DNA from: an uncultured Collinsella sp.
GTDB lineage: Bacteria > Actinomycetota > Coriobacteriia > Coriobacteriales > Coriobacteriaceae
Length of the DNA: 64,000 bases
Reading direction: 5' to 3'
Assembly: GCA_958369225.1 (NCBI GenBank)
Contig: CATXID010000007.1
Coordinates: forward strand, 1-64,000
In this document: positions 35,993 to 44,281 of the stretch, piece by piece
Layout of the letters: every line of letters starts with the position of its first letter
Numbering within the stretch: the stretch's first letter is position 1
Translations under genes and position numbers: made by a program
The notes under the pieces: generated by a model
Told to the model about the DNA's origin: nothing
Database searches by the model: none
The model's input: the letters and a program-made list of their open reading frames with translations, nothing else

Positions 35993-36640
35993 ATGGGTTT
36001 CATCAATTTTATCGCCGAGCTGCTTAAGGACCCGCGCACCGCGATTGCCAGCTGGATCGCCGCCGGCCCGCTTATGGCCTACGGCTGCGTGTTCCTGATC
36101 ATCTTTATCGAGACGGGCGTGGTGTTCTTCCCGTTCCTTCCTGGCGACTCGCTGCTGTTTGCCTCGGGCTTCTTTGCCCATAACGGCGGCTTTAACATCG
36201 TGGCGCTTCTGGCCACCGCATGGGCCGCAGCCATCCTGGGCGATCAGTGCAACTTTATGATCGGCCACTTCTTTGGCAAAAAGATCATCGCTTCGGGCAA
36301 GGTCAAGGCCATGACGCCCGAGCGCATCAAAAAGTCCGAGGATTTCCTGGATAAGTGGGGCCATCTGGCCATCTTCCTCGGTCGCTTCTTCCCGTTCATC
36401 CGCACCTTTGTGCCTTTTATCGCCGGCATGGGCGGCATGCATTGGCGCAACTTTGTCGTCTTTAACGTGTTGGGTGGCATTACCTGGTCGACGGTCTTTA
36501 CGCTGCTGGGTTACTTCTTTGGTGGCATTCCGTTTGTGCAGGAGCACTTTGAGCTGCTGATCGTGGGTATTGTCGCCGTGTCGATCATCCCGACCGTGGT
36601 CGGCCTGGTTAAGGCCAAGCTCGGTAAAAAGAACGCCTAG
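35993..36640 (+). CDS. DedA-family membrane protein
   Basis: A SNARE-associated/DedA protein of 215 residues with about five hydrophobic helices. Family blocks are FIETGVVFFPFLPGDSLLF (acidic and Pro-Gly-Asp motif) and GRFFPFIRTFVPFIAGMGGM (the conserved F-x-R-x-x-x-P-x-x-A-G segment). DedA proteins act in membrane homeostasis and lipid-carrier flipping (undecaprenyl phosphate for some members). The ATG at 35993 follows GAGAGGTTTTACTTC. It is divergent from cysE, with a hairpin terminator at 36669. Confidence 0.9.
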   Translation: MGFINFIAELLKDPRTAIASWIAAGPLMAYGCVFLIIFIETGVVFFPFLPGDSLLFASGFFAHNGGFNIVALLATAWAAAILGDQCNFMIGHFFGKKIIASGKVKAMTPERIKKSEDFLDKWGHLAIFLGRFFPFIRTFVPFIAGMGGMHWRNFVVFNVLGGITWSTVFTLLGYFFGGIPFVQEHFELLIVGIVAVSIIPTVVGLVKAKLGKKNA

Positions 36641-36668
36641 TCCGAGCTTGTTTTCGGACGTTAATTCC

Positions 36669-36703
36669 AAGGCCCGTCATCGGATTCGATGGCGGGCCTT
36701 TTG
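36669..36703 (+). terminator. Terminator after dedA-like gene
   Basis: AAGGCCCGTCAT and ATGGCGGGCCTTTTG with a CGGATTCG loop. Confidence 0.85.
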
Positions 36704-36724
36704 TGTTGAAGGCAAGTGAAAATA

Positions 36725-36740
36725 CTTTACTTAGTTAAAG
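36725..36740. promoter_or_regulatory. CTTTA-N6-TAAAG dyad upstream of ilvE
   Basis: CTTTA, CTTAGT, TAAAG, with the same arm-spacer layout as 10782-10801 upstream of the amino-acid importer. It may be an operator for a shared regulator or chance in an AT-rich promoter. The leader from here to 36929 has several GC stems but no T-box or leader peptide that I can recognise. Confidence 0.35.
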
Positions 36741-36929
36741 AAAAACGTTTTATCCAAGGCGTGCGGGGAGTACAATCACCTGCATGCGAATCGACGCGCC
36801 ATCGGCTTTGATGCTGCCCGCGTGTCCTGCCCGGTTCTACGCTCCGGGTATGCGACGTTGCGACACGGCCGGCTTCGGTCCTTGCGTGCGGGTTCGCGAG
36901 TACGCAACCGTGTATGTAAGGAGCGACAT

Positions 36930-37982
36930 ATGACTGTCGAGAAGAAGGATATCGATTGGGGTAGCCTCGGCTTTGGCTACATGAAGACCGATTACAGCTA
37001 CGAGGCCCATTGGAAGGATGGCGAGTGGGACGAGGGCGGCCTGACCACCGACCACACCCTGCATGTCTCCGAGTGCGGCGGCATCTTCCATTACTGCCAG
37101 GAGGTCTTTGAGGGCCTGAAGGCCTACACCGCCGAGGACGGCAGCATCGTCTGTTTCCGTCCCGATATGAACGCCGAGCGTATGTACAATTCCGCCCAGC
37201 GTCTGGAGATGCCCCCGTTCCCCAAGGACAAGTTTGTCGAGGCCGTTAAGCAGGTTGTTTCTGCCAACGCCGCCTGGGTTCCGCCCTTCGGCTCTGGCGC
37301 AACCCTGTATGTGCGTCCGTTTATGATCGGCTCCGGTGACGTGATCGGCGTGGCTCCCGCTCCTGAGTACACGTTCCGCATTCTCGTGACCCCGGTCGGT
37401 CCGTACTTTAAGGGTGGCCTCAAGCCCGTCAAGCTGCGCGTTTCCGAGTACGATCGCGCCGCACCGCATGGCACCGGCAATATCAAGGCCGGCCTCAACT
37501 ACGCCATGTCCCTTAAGCCCACGATGGAGGCTCACCGCGAGGGCTATGCCGAGAACCTGTATCTCGACTCCGAGTCCCGCACCTATGTCGAGGAGACCGG
37601 TGGCGCCAACGTCCTGTTCGTGAAGGAGGACGGCACGCTTGTCGTCCCGCAGTCGCACACCGACTCCATTCTTCCCTCCATCACGCGTCGTTCGCTCGTT
37701 CAGGTCGCTGAGGACCTGGGCATGACCGTCGACCAGCGTCCCGTCGAGTGGGCTGAGGTCAAGGCCGGCACCTTTGTTGAGTGCGGTCTGTGCGGCACCG
37801 CTGCCGTTATCTCCCCGGTCGGCGAGATCGACAACAAGGTCTACGGTGCCGACGAGACTGTGACCTTCCCGGCTGGCTACACCGAGATTGGTCCTGTGAT
37901 GAAGAAGCTCCGCGAGACCCTGACGGGCATCCAGTCTGGTGCTGTTGAGGATAAGCACAACTGGGTTTACACCGTCGCGTAA
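36930..37982 (+). CDS. ilvE: Branched-chain amino-acid aminotransferase
   Basis: A fold-type IV PLP enzyme interconverting Leu, Ile, Val and their keto acids. It has 350 residues, the BCAT2 type. The PLP lysine is Lys186 in GTGNIKAGLNYA. LYVRPFMIGSGDVIGVAPAPEY and EETGGANVLFVKEDG are family blocks, and GTAAVISPVGEI closes the phosphate-binding loop. The ATG at 36930 follows AAGGAG. It stands alone with a promoter dyad and a strong terminator at 38039. Confidence 0.95.
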   Translation: MTVEKKDIDWGSLGFGYMKTDYSYEAHWKDGEWDEGGLTTDHTLHVSECGGIFHYCQEVFEGLKAYTAEDGSIVCFRPDMNAERMYNSAQRLEMPPFPKDKFVEAVKQVVSANAAWVPPFGSGATLYVRPFMIGSGDVIGVAPAPEYTFRILVTPVGPYFKGGLKPVKLRVSEYDRAAPHGTGNIKAGLNYAMSLKPTMEAHREGYAENLYLDSESRTYVEETGGANVLFVKEDGTLVVPQSHTDSILPSITRRSLVQVAEDLGMTVDQRPVEWAEVKAGTFVECGLCGTAAVISPVGEIDNKVYGADETVTFPAGYTEIGPVMKKLRETLTGIQSGAVEDKHNWVYTVA

Positions 37983-38038
37983 TTCGTCTTACCTGCCCGG
38001 GCGGAGAGCAAGTTCCCTCCCGGCGCGTCCTCGGACAT

Positions 38039-38083
38039 GCAAGAAGCCCTCGCTGCGCACTTCGTGCGGCGAGGGCTTCTTGC
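38039..38083 (+). terminator. Terminator after ilvE
   Basis: GCAAGAAGCCCTCGC and GCGAGGGCTTCTTGC form a 15-bp stem, extended by a CGCAC/GTGCG inner stem. Confidence 0.8.
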
Positions 38084-38198
38084 GTCCTGCGGAATGCGCC
38101 GGAAAGGAAGGTCGCCCTCGGGCCTGCGTTGCCTCGGCGCTGCCGTTACGGGCAATATAGATCTGAATTAAAGATGGTGCGCGCCATGTGGGGGTGGT

Positions 38199-38412
38199 GG
38201 CGACGTGCATTTTTGCGAGTATTCTGCAATCGAAGGCCCCCGCATACCGACTTCGGGCGAAAAATCGGGATTTATCGATGTTTTCTACGAATGATGGGTG
38301 GGGTTATGGGCTGACAGCGTTTGATTTGCAGGGATATTCGCGGTCTTTGGCATTTATCGTGGCGCCCGAAGCTCTTGGTTATGCTGAATACTCCCAAAAA
38401 TGCACGGTGCCT
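38199..38412. mobile_element. MITE-like inverted-repeat element (about 0.2 kb)
   Basis: GTGCATTTTTGCGAGTATTC (from 38205) is matched near the end by the inverted GAATACTCCCAAAAATGCAC (to 38405), 19 of 20 paired, extended outward by imperfect GGCGAC/GGTGCC and inward by CTTCGGGCG/CGCCCGAAG. The roughly 110-bp interior is AT-richer than its surroundings and has no credible ORF. This fits a non-autonomous element or a long structured repeat; no target duplication was confirmed. Confidence 0.5.
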
Positions 38413-38437
38413 TGAGGGGGACCTTCGCGGCAAAGGA

Positions 38438-38478
38438 AACCGCCCCGTCGAAGTATTCATTCGACGGGGCGGTTTATG
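38438..38478. terminator. Terminator (lemA side)
   Basis: AAACCGCCCCGTCGAA and TTCGACGGGGCGGTTT (16-bp stem) with a GTATTCA loop, 34 bp past the lemA stop. Confidence 0.75.
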
Positions 38479-38511
38479 CATATACCCGATTAAGGATACG
38501 CTGCGGATCTG

Positions 38512-39063
38512 TTAGAACTTGACGGTCGGCGCCTGGCGGGCAGCTTCGGCGGCCTCGAAGCCCTGGCGCTCCTTAAACTGGAAGATGCCGGCAAAGATGA
38601 CGGCCGGGAAGGTCTGGATGGCGTTGTTGTAGCTAAGCACGCAGTCGTTGTAGCTCTGACGCGCGTAGCTCACCTTGTTCTCGGTGTCTTCGAGCGTGGC
38701 TTGGAGCTGCGTAAAGTTGGTGTTCGCCTTAAGATCGGGGTAAGCCTCGGCCACGGCGAAGAGCTGGCGTAGGGCGCCGGTCAGCACGTTGTCGGCTTCC
38801 ATCTTGGCTTCGGGCGTGGTGGCGCTCACGGCGGCGTTGCGCGCGTTGACCACGGCGGCAAGCGTGTCCTGCTCGTGTTTGGCGTAGCCCTTGACGGTCT
38901 CGACCAGGTTAGGAATCAGGTCGTTGCGGCGCTGCAGCTGCGTGTCGATGTTCTGCCAGGCGTTATCAATGCGATTGCGCTTGGTGACCATGTTGTTGTA
39001 GATGCCGGCGATGGCGCAGACAATCACAACGACAACAACGATACCGATGATGACGGGAATCAT
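38512..39063 (-). CDS. lemA: LemA-family protein
   Basis: A membrane-anchored helical protein of 183 residues. The N-terminal helix (4-22) is followed by YNNMVTKRNRIDNAWQNIDTQLQRRNDLIPNLVETVKGY, the hallmark LemA segment. A coiled helical body ends with ESNKVSYARQSYNDCVLSYN-like NKVSYARQSYNDC and a FPAVIFAGIFQFKERQGFE tail. The family is widespread; its role is unclear though it is often linked to envelope stress. It is monocistronic and lacks its common partner (TPM-domain or M48 peptidase) here. Confidence 0.92.
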   Translation of the reverse strand: MIPVIIGIVVVVVIVCAIAGIYNNMVTKRNRIDNAWQNIDTQLQRRNDLIPNLVETVKGYAKHEQDTLAAVVNARNAAVSATTPEAKMEADNVLTGALRQLFAVAEAYPDLKANTNFTQLQATLEDTENKVSYARQSYNDCVLSYNNAIQTFPAVIFAGIFQFKERQGFEAAEAARQAPTVKF

Positions 39064-39277
39064 GGTGTCTCCGTTTCGAATGGCCGCGGCGTCTTCCGCC
39101 GGCTGCCGTTGGTGTAACGCTACTAGTATACCCGCAACCTTTGGCGATACCGAACTTTCCGGTAAGCGTTATGTTTCCACCAAGGTGAGGCCATTCGCCA
39201 GGGGGGGCGGACGATACAGGTGTAAGATATGCGACAGATTAGTGAGCGCTGTCTTTTCCTTGAGGAGGGCGATGCAT

Positions 39278-39862
39278 ATGGACCTTCGCATCAAGAAAAC
39301 CTATCGGGCCCTGTTCGAGGCCTTTACTGAGCTGCTCGAAGAGCATCGGTTTGAGGACGTGACGGTTGCCATGCTGTGCGACCGCGCTATGATTCGTCGG
39401 ACGACGTTCTACAAGCACTTCCGCGACAAGAACGATTACTTTGCCTTCTATATCGATGAACTCATGTCGGGCCTGCCGCAAAAGCGGGCCGATGCGGATG
39501 GCGCGGAGGGCGCCGAGGACGTGCGCGCGCTTCGCCACGAAGTGTTCGCCGATGCCATGGATCTGATTCTGGCGCATGAGCAGCTCATGGATAACATTTT
39601 GGCGAGCAGCATGTCGGGTATGCTGACCAGCATGATTTGCGACCGCATCGCGCGCTCCATACGCGGGCGCGTGATGAGCGCGCTTGACGAGGACGCGCTC
39701 GCGCCCGTATCGCTCGAGACAACGTCTGAGTTTGTCGCCGGTGGCATTATTCGGCTTTTTACCATGTGGTGGGAATCGGGCCACGTACTAGAGCGCCGAT
39801 CAGAAATCGCCGACGTGGTCGATGCGCTGTTCGAGCGGACCATGACGCCGGTGAGTCACTAA
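39278..39862 (+). CDS. TetR-family transcriptional regulator
   Basis: A regulator of 194 residues. The N-terminal helix-turn-helix is AFTELLEEHRFEDVTVAMLCDRAMIRRTTFYKHFRDKNDYF, with variable helical C-terminal ligand domain. The DNA-binding portion is of the type without a long N-tail (starts MDLRIKKTYRALFEAF). GGAGGG ends 8 bp before the ATG at 39278; the adjacent ATG at 39272 is too close. No obvious target gene is divergent; lemA lies on the other side of a 214-bp gap. Confidence 0.9.
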   Translation: MDLRIKKTYRALFEAFTELLEEHRFEDVTVAMLCDRAMIRRTTFYKHFRDKNDYFAFYIDELMSGLPQKRADADGAEGAEDVRALRHEVFADAMDLILAHEQLMDNILASSMSGMLTSMICDRIARSIRGRVMSALDEDALAPVSLETTSEFVAGGIIRLFTMWWESGHVLERRSEIADVVDALFERTMTPVSH

Positions 39863-39865
39863 GAG

Positions 39866-39955
39866 TGGCGGAGAGAGGGGGATTCGAACCCCCGGAACGC
39901 TCTCGCGCTCAACGGTTTTCAAGACCGCCGCATTCAACCGCTCTGCCATCTCTCC
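39866..39955 (-). tRNA. tRNA-Ser (anticodon TGA)
   Basis: The minus strand starts GGAGAGATGGCAGAGC, has the anticodon loop CTTGAAA with TGA, a long variable arm (GAGCGCGAGAGCGTT region) and the T arm GGGGGTTCGAATCCCCC. It ends CTCTCCGCCA with an encoded CCA. The 7-bp acceptor and the class II variable arm identify serine. It lies 51 bp from the tadA start, on the opposite strand. Confidence 0.95.
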
Positions 39956-40006
39956 GTGAGACGTAATGATAGCATCGTTTTGAATTTGCAACAGGGAAGG
40001 CGAACG

Positions 40007-41788
40007 ATGACGATCACCGAAATCGACGAGAAGTTCATGCGCGAGGCGCTGGCCGAGGCGCGCGCCGCCGCGGCGGTGGGCGAGGTGCCGATCGGTGCCG
40101 TAGCGGTGCGCGCGGGTGAGATCGTCGCGAGGGCGCATAATCGCCGCGAGCTCGACCAGGATCCTTCGGCGCATGCCGAGTTTGCGGCCCTATGCGCCGC
40201 CGCTCAGTCGCTCGGTCGCTGGCGCCTTTCCGATTGTACGGTCTACGTGACGCTCGAGCCCTGCTGCATGTGCGCGGGGGTTATGGTTAACGCGCGCGTG
40301 GGGCGCTGCGTGTACGGCGCGGCCGATGCTAAAGCGGGTGCTCTGGGGTCGCTATACGACCTCAATGCCGATTCGCGCCTGAACCATCGGTTTAATGTGA
40401 CCGCCGGCGTGCTGGCGGATGAGTGTCGTGAGGTATTGAGCGACTATTTTAGTGGGCTGCGTGGCGCCGATGGTGCTGGCTGCGGTTGTGGGGTCGTTCT
40501 TGAGGCACATGCCGCCCATGCCGAGGCGCTTGCGGGTGTCGAGAGTCTTGCCGATGAAGCGCTCGACTTTGGCCCCGTGCAGCGCCGGCCCCGCCGCGTG
40601 CTGCTGGCGATTGATTCCTTTAAGGGCAGCGTTTCGAGCGTGCAGGCGGAGTCGGCAATCGCCGAAGGTGTGCGCCGTGTGTGGCCCGATGCCGAGGTGC
40701 GCGCATTGCCGCTGGCAGATGGTGGCGAGGGAACGCTCGATGCCGTTGCCGCGTGTGGCGGTGAGGTCGTGGCATGTGAAGTCGCAGGCCCCTTGGGCGA
40801 TCGCGTATCTGCTCGGATGTTGGTGGATGGCGAGCGCGAGTCGGCTGTTATTGAGATGGCCGAGGCGGCGGGTATTGGATATTCGCCCTGCACGGAATCA
40901 GCGGCGCTTGCGGCTTCAACCTATGGCGTGGGCGAGCTCATGTTTCGCGCGGTCCATGCAGGCGCAAAGACGCTCCATATAGGTCTGGGCGGCAGTGCCA
41001 CCAACGACGGCGGCGCCGGCATGCTGCAAGCGCTGGGCGCGCGTCTTGTCGATGATCGTGGCTGCGATATCGCGCCGGGGCTCGCGGGCCTTGAACACGT
41101 GGCGAGTATCGATTTGGCACCGGCGCTTCGGGCGCTGAATGGCGCACGCATCGTCGTGCTGTCCGATGTCGAGAATCCGCTCGTGGGGCGTCGAGGCGCA
41201 CTGGCGGTGTTTGGTGGGCAGAAGGGTTTGCTGACGGGTGATGCCGAGGTGCTGCGCGGGTACGACAGCTGGATGGTCGGCTACGGTCGCCTGCTCGATA
41301 CGGCGATTGCCGAGGCACGGGCTCAGGGGTTGTTGCGCGTGCCCGAGGGTGTGCGGACATTTGGCTCGGTGCTCGGCGTGCCCGGCGCCGGTGCCGCCGG
41401 CGGCCTGGGCGCCGCGCTGCTAGCGCTCGGTGCGGAGTTGCGCTCGGGCGTGGAGACGGTGCTTGATTTGATTGGGTTTGACGAGCGCGTGCGCGATGCC
41501 GACCTGGTTATAACGGGCGAGGGCAATATGGACGAGCAATCCGCTGCCGGTAAGGCGCCGGTGGGCGTGGCCCGTCGTGCCAAGCGCTATGGCAAGCCGG
41601 TTGTTGCCGTCGCGGGCGGTCGTGCCGACAATCTGGATGCGGTGTATGGGCAGGGCGTCGACCTGGTTTTGCCAATCTGTCGCAAGCCCATGTCCCTCGA
41701 CCAGGCACTCGGTGTGCAAGAAGCCAAAACCAACCTCATCTGCGCCGGTGAAGCCGCCGCCCAAGCCTACGACCTTGGCCGCCTCTAA
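40007..41788 (+). CDS. TadA-glycerate kinase fusion protein
   Basis: One open frame of 593 residues joins two enzymes. Residues 1-165 are a tRNA adenosine(34) deaminase-type zinc deaminase: HAE at 56-58 (His56 zinc ligand, Glu58 catalytic) and PCCMC with Cys86 and Cys89. A linker with GCGCG and an Ala/His/Glu-rich stretch runs to about 195. Residues from about 197 are a type I glycerate 2-kinase (GarK/GlxK): LLAIDSFKGSVSS, LPLADGGEGTLDA, GLGGSATNDGG and the late VITGEGNMDEQS. The two jobs, A-to-I editing of tRNA-Arg(ACG) and glycerate phosphorylation, are unrelated, so this fusion is unusual. No internal stop or frameshift is seen. The ATG 40007 follows CAGGGAAGG. Confidence 0.9.
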   Translation: MTITEIDEKFMREALAEARAAAAVGEVPIGAVAVRAGEIVARAHNRRELDQDPSAHAEFAALCAAAQSLGRWRLSDCTVYVTLEPCCMCAGVMVNARVGRCVYGAADAKAGALGSLYDLNADSRLNHRFNVTAGVLADECREVLSDYFSGLRGADGAGCGCGVVLEAHAAHAEALAGVESLADEALDFGPVQRRPRRVLLAIDSFKGSVSSVQAESAIAEGVRRVWPDAEVRALPLADGGEGTLDAVAACGGEVVACEVAGPLGDRVSARMLVDGERESAVIEMAEAAGIGYSPCTESAALAASTYGVGELMFRAVHAGAKTLHIGLGGSATNDGGAGMLQALGARLVDDRGCDIAPGLAGLEHVASIDLAPALRALNGARIVVLSDVENPLVGRRGALAVFGGQKGLLTGDAEVLRGYDSWMVGYGRLLDTAIAEARAQGLLRVPEGVRTFGSVLGVPGAGAAGGLGAALLALGAELRSGVETVLDLIGFDERVRDADLVITGEGNMDEQSAAGKAPVGVARRAKRYGKPVVAVAGGRADNLDAVYGQGVDLVLPICRKPMSLDQALGVQEAKTNLICAGEAAAQAYDLGRL

Positions 41789-41805
41789 AACCCATCCCCC
41801 CAATA

Positions 41806-41871
41806 ACTTGCGGTGAAATAGTTCCTGTTTTTGGCCCTGAGCCGCAAAACAGGAACTATTCCACCGCAACT
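41806..41871. repeat. Hairpin repeat, family E copy 1
   Basis: TTGCGGTGAAATAGTTCCTG and AGGAACTATTCCACCGCAA form the arms around a variable loop. A copy with the same arms and a different loop is at 60587-60652. Both lie just past gene ends. Confidence 0.8.
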
Positions 41872-41946
41872 CAAAAGTAGTCAAAAAAGCCCCGTCCCAA
41901 ATTAGCTGTCTTGCCCCAACGGGCGGGAGCGGGTAAGATATATCGA

Positions 41947-42069
41947 GCGCCTAGCGCGTTCGATGGGTTCGGATGACGACATGTTCCGAATCTGGTCAGG
42001 TCCGGAAGGAAGCAGCCATAAGGAGCCTCTGTCGGGCATCCGAATCCATCGAGCGCACGGGCGCTTTTT
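41947..42069 (+). ncRNA. ffs: Signal recognition particle RNA (small bacterial type)
   Basis: The universally conserved apical sequence GGTCAGGTCCGGAAGGAAGC lies near 41995-42014, followed by AGCCATAAGGAGCC. GGGTTCGGATG and CATCCGAATCC, then CGTTCGATGG and CCATCGAGCG, pair to close the long hairpin. TTTTT at 42065 ends it. It binds Ffh (not in this window) for co-translational targeting. The 5' end is approximate. Confidence 0.9.
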
Positions 42070-42082
42070 GGTGCCGCGACAT

Positions 42083-42177
42083 GGCCCGGCCGGCGACGAG
42101 GTATTTGGTGTCTCGCTGGTCCTCGGCTTCGCCTGCGGGATCGCTCGACTACCAAATACCTCGTCGCCGGCCGGGCC
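42083..42177. repeat. 27-bp-arm inverted repeat after ffs
   Basis: Arms 42083-42109 and 42151-42177 are perfect complements beginning GGCCCGGCCGGCGACGAGG. The 41-nt loop starts GTCTCGCTGGTCC and contains CGGCTTCGCCTGCGG. It has the same style as family B (long perfect arms around a core), but no second copy is in this window. Confidence 0.85.
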
Positions 42178-42358
42178 CCGTCGTCCAAAAATCACCCGTA
42201 AAGTCGCGTTTATCGGATAACTTAATCCCTTGCTTTGTGTTGCTCGCTGGCTTTGCCAAAACAGCGGCGGATACATGCCTTGGGCACTGGTAGCCTTCGT
42301 GCTTACTTCGCCTTAACATCTGTAACGAGTTGCTTACGCATCTCCAGGGCTCTCCGTA

Positions 42359-42393
42359 CTATCATGAATCAGATTGAATTGAAATGATGATAG
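42359..42393. promoter_or_regulatory. CTATCAT/ATGATAG dyad before the second ABC exporter
   Basis: CTATCAT (42359-42365) and ATGATAG (42387-42393) form a 7-bp inverted repeat with a 21-nt AT-rich interior, just before the ribosome site AGGGAG of the gene at 42407. It may be an operator. The stretch 42178-42358 shows nothing else I can name. Confidence 0.4.
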
Positions 42394-42406
42394 GGAGCGC
42401 CTTTTT

Positions 42407-44281
42407 ATGATTGAGCTGCTCAGGCGTTTTGGTGGTAAGTATCGCCGGTATATGGTGATTGGCCCTGCGTGCAAGTTGATCGAAGTGATCTTCGACCTGC
42501 TTACGCCGCTGGTGATTGCCCAGATGATCGATAAAGGTATCGGTGCGCATGACGTGAGCGCCGTCGTCCAGTACGGCATGGTACTTGCCGCTATGGCTGT
42601 GATTGGCATCTCGTTTACGCTCGTTTGCCAAAAGATGGCGGCGTTCACCTCGCAGGGCATGGGTACTGACATTCGCGGCGCACTCTACAAGCACATCAAC
42701 AAGCTGAGCTATGCTGAGCTCGATCGCTTTGGCACGCCGTCGCTCATCACGCGCATTACCAACGACGTCAACCAGGTGCAGCTCGCCGTGGCGCTGGGCG
42801 TGCGCATGCTCATCCGCTGGCCTTTCCTGGCGGTGGGCTCCATGGTCGCGGCCCTTGCCATCGACCTTAAGCTCGGCATGATCTTCTTGATTTGCACGCC
42901 CGCCATCGGCCTGGTGTTTTGGTTTGTTATGGCGCGCTGCATCCCGTACTACAAGCAGCTGCAGGCAAAGCTCGACCGCATCGCGCTTATTTGTCGCGAG
43001 GGACTTTCGGGCGCCCGCGTGGTCCGGGCGTTTGTGCGCGAGGGTCACGAGCGTGAGCGTTTTGCCCAGGCGGCCGATGACCAGGCGCGTGTCGCAATTG
43101 CGGTGGGCAAGCTCTCGTCGATCCTTAACCCCGTAACGTTTTTGGTGATGAACCTGGGCGTGTGCGCCATCCTGTGGGTGGGCGGCATCCAGGTCAACGT
43201 GGGCGAGCTCACGCAGGGCCAGGTCATGGCGTTCGTCAACTATATGACGCAGACCCTGACCTCCATCGTGTATGTCGCCAACCTGGTCGTGGTCTTTACC
43301 AAGGCGAGCGCCAGTGCGTCGCGTCTCAACGAGGTGCTCAATTGCGTGCCGAGCATTACCGACGAGGGCAACCAGCCGGTTGCGCTGCCCGAGCCGAACG
43401 AACTGGCGGGTGGCGCTGTTCCGGTCCCCGCGCTGAGCTTGAGCCATGCGAGCTTCTCTTTTGGCGCCGGCGCTGCCAACGCCGTCAATGACGTGACCCT
43501 GGAGCTGCCGCTGGGCGAAACGCTCGGCATTATCGGCGGCACGGGCAGCGGTAAGTCGACGCTCGTCTCGCTCATCCCGCGCCTGTACGACGCGGGCGTC
43601 GGCAGCGTGAACGTAATGGGTACCGACGTGCGCGCCTGGCCTCTCGATCAGCTGCGCCATGTGGTCGCGACCGTTCCGCAACGCGCGTCGCTGGTGAGCG
43701 GCACGATCCGCAGCAACCTGACCTGGCGCGACGAGTCGGCAACCGATGAGGAACTGTGGGCGGCGCTCGAAATGGCGCAGGCCGGCGAGTTCGTGCGCAA
43801 CAAGCCGCAGGGACTCGACGCCCCGGTCGAGGCGGGCGGCAAGAACTTCAGCGGCGGTCAGCGCCAGCGCCTGACCATTGCGCGTGCCCTGGTGGGCTCG
43901 CCGCAGATCCTAATCATGGATGATTCCGCCTCGGCGCTCGACTTTAAGACCGACGCGGCGCTTCGCCACGCCATCCGCGAGCGCAGCGTACGCGGTGCCG
44001 CCGCGGGCGGGCTCCCGCTGACCACAGTGATCGTGAGCCAGCGCGTCTCGACCGTGCGCGATGCCGACATGATCTGCGTGCTCGACCACGGCTCGGTCGC
44101 GGGCCTGGGCACGCACGATGAGCTGTACACGACCTGCCAACTCTATCGCGAGATTTGCCAGTCGCAGCTTCGTCGCGAGGAGCTCGAGGGTCAGCAGGGG
44201 AGCGCGACGTCCACGTCCGTCCCAAGTTCCGCGTCCGCCCCGGCTGCCCCGGCATCCACTCGCGCAAAGGAGGGCTACTAA
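42407..44281 (+). CDS. ABC exporter half-transporter, degenerate-site subunit (second pair)
   Basis: A type IV ABC half-exporter of 624 residues. Six membrane helices start at MIELLRRFGGKYRRYMVIG. Walker A is GGTGSGKST, the signature is FSGGQRQR and Walker B is LIMDDSASALD, with Asp replacing the catalytic Glu. The H-loop reads IVSQRVST (Gln for His). It is therefore the non-catalytic half, paralogous to the gene at 31212. The C-terminus has a Ser/Thr/Ala-rich tail of about 30 residues. It ends immediately before the partner gene start. Confidence 0.92.
   Translation: MIELLRRFGGKYRRYMVIGPACKLIEVIFDLLTPLVIAQMIDKGIGAHDVSAVVQYGMVLAAMAVIGISFTLVCQKMAAFTSQGMGTDIRGALYKHINKLSYAELDRFGTPSLITRITNDVNQVQLAVALGVRMLIRWPFLAVGSMVAALAIDLKLGMIFLICTPAIGLVFWFVMARCIPYYKQLQAKLDRIALICREGLSGARVVRAFVREGHERERFAQAADDQARVAIAVGKLSSILNPVTFLVMNLGVCAILWVGGIQVNVGELTQGQVMAFVNYMTQTLTSIVYVANLVVVFTKASASASRLNEVLNCVPSITDEGNQPVALPEPNELAGGAVPVPALSLSHASFSFGAGAANAVNDVTLELPLGETLGIIGGTGSGKSTLVSLIPRLYDAGVGSVNVMGTDVRAWPLDQLRHVVATVPQRASLVSGTIRSNLTWRDESATDEELWAALEMAQAGEFVRNKPQGLDAPVEAGGKNFSGGQRQRLTIARALVGSPQILIMDDSASALDFKTDAALRHAIRERSVRGAAAGGLPLTTVIVSQRVSTVRDADMICVLDHGSVAGLGTHDELYTTCQLYREICQSQLRREELEGQQGSATSTSVPSSASAPAAPASTRAKEGY

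Noticed and set aside
36741..36929. T-box or attenuator leader of ilvE
   Set aside because: Several GC stems exist, but no AGGGTGG-type antiterminator bulge, specifier loop or run of branched-chain codons was found.
40007..41788. Two separate genes (tadA and glycerate kinase) joined by a sequencing error
   Set aside because: The frame is continuous with a normal-looking linker and no second ribosome site or stop near the junction; only re-sequencing could exclude an error fully.
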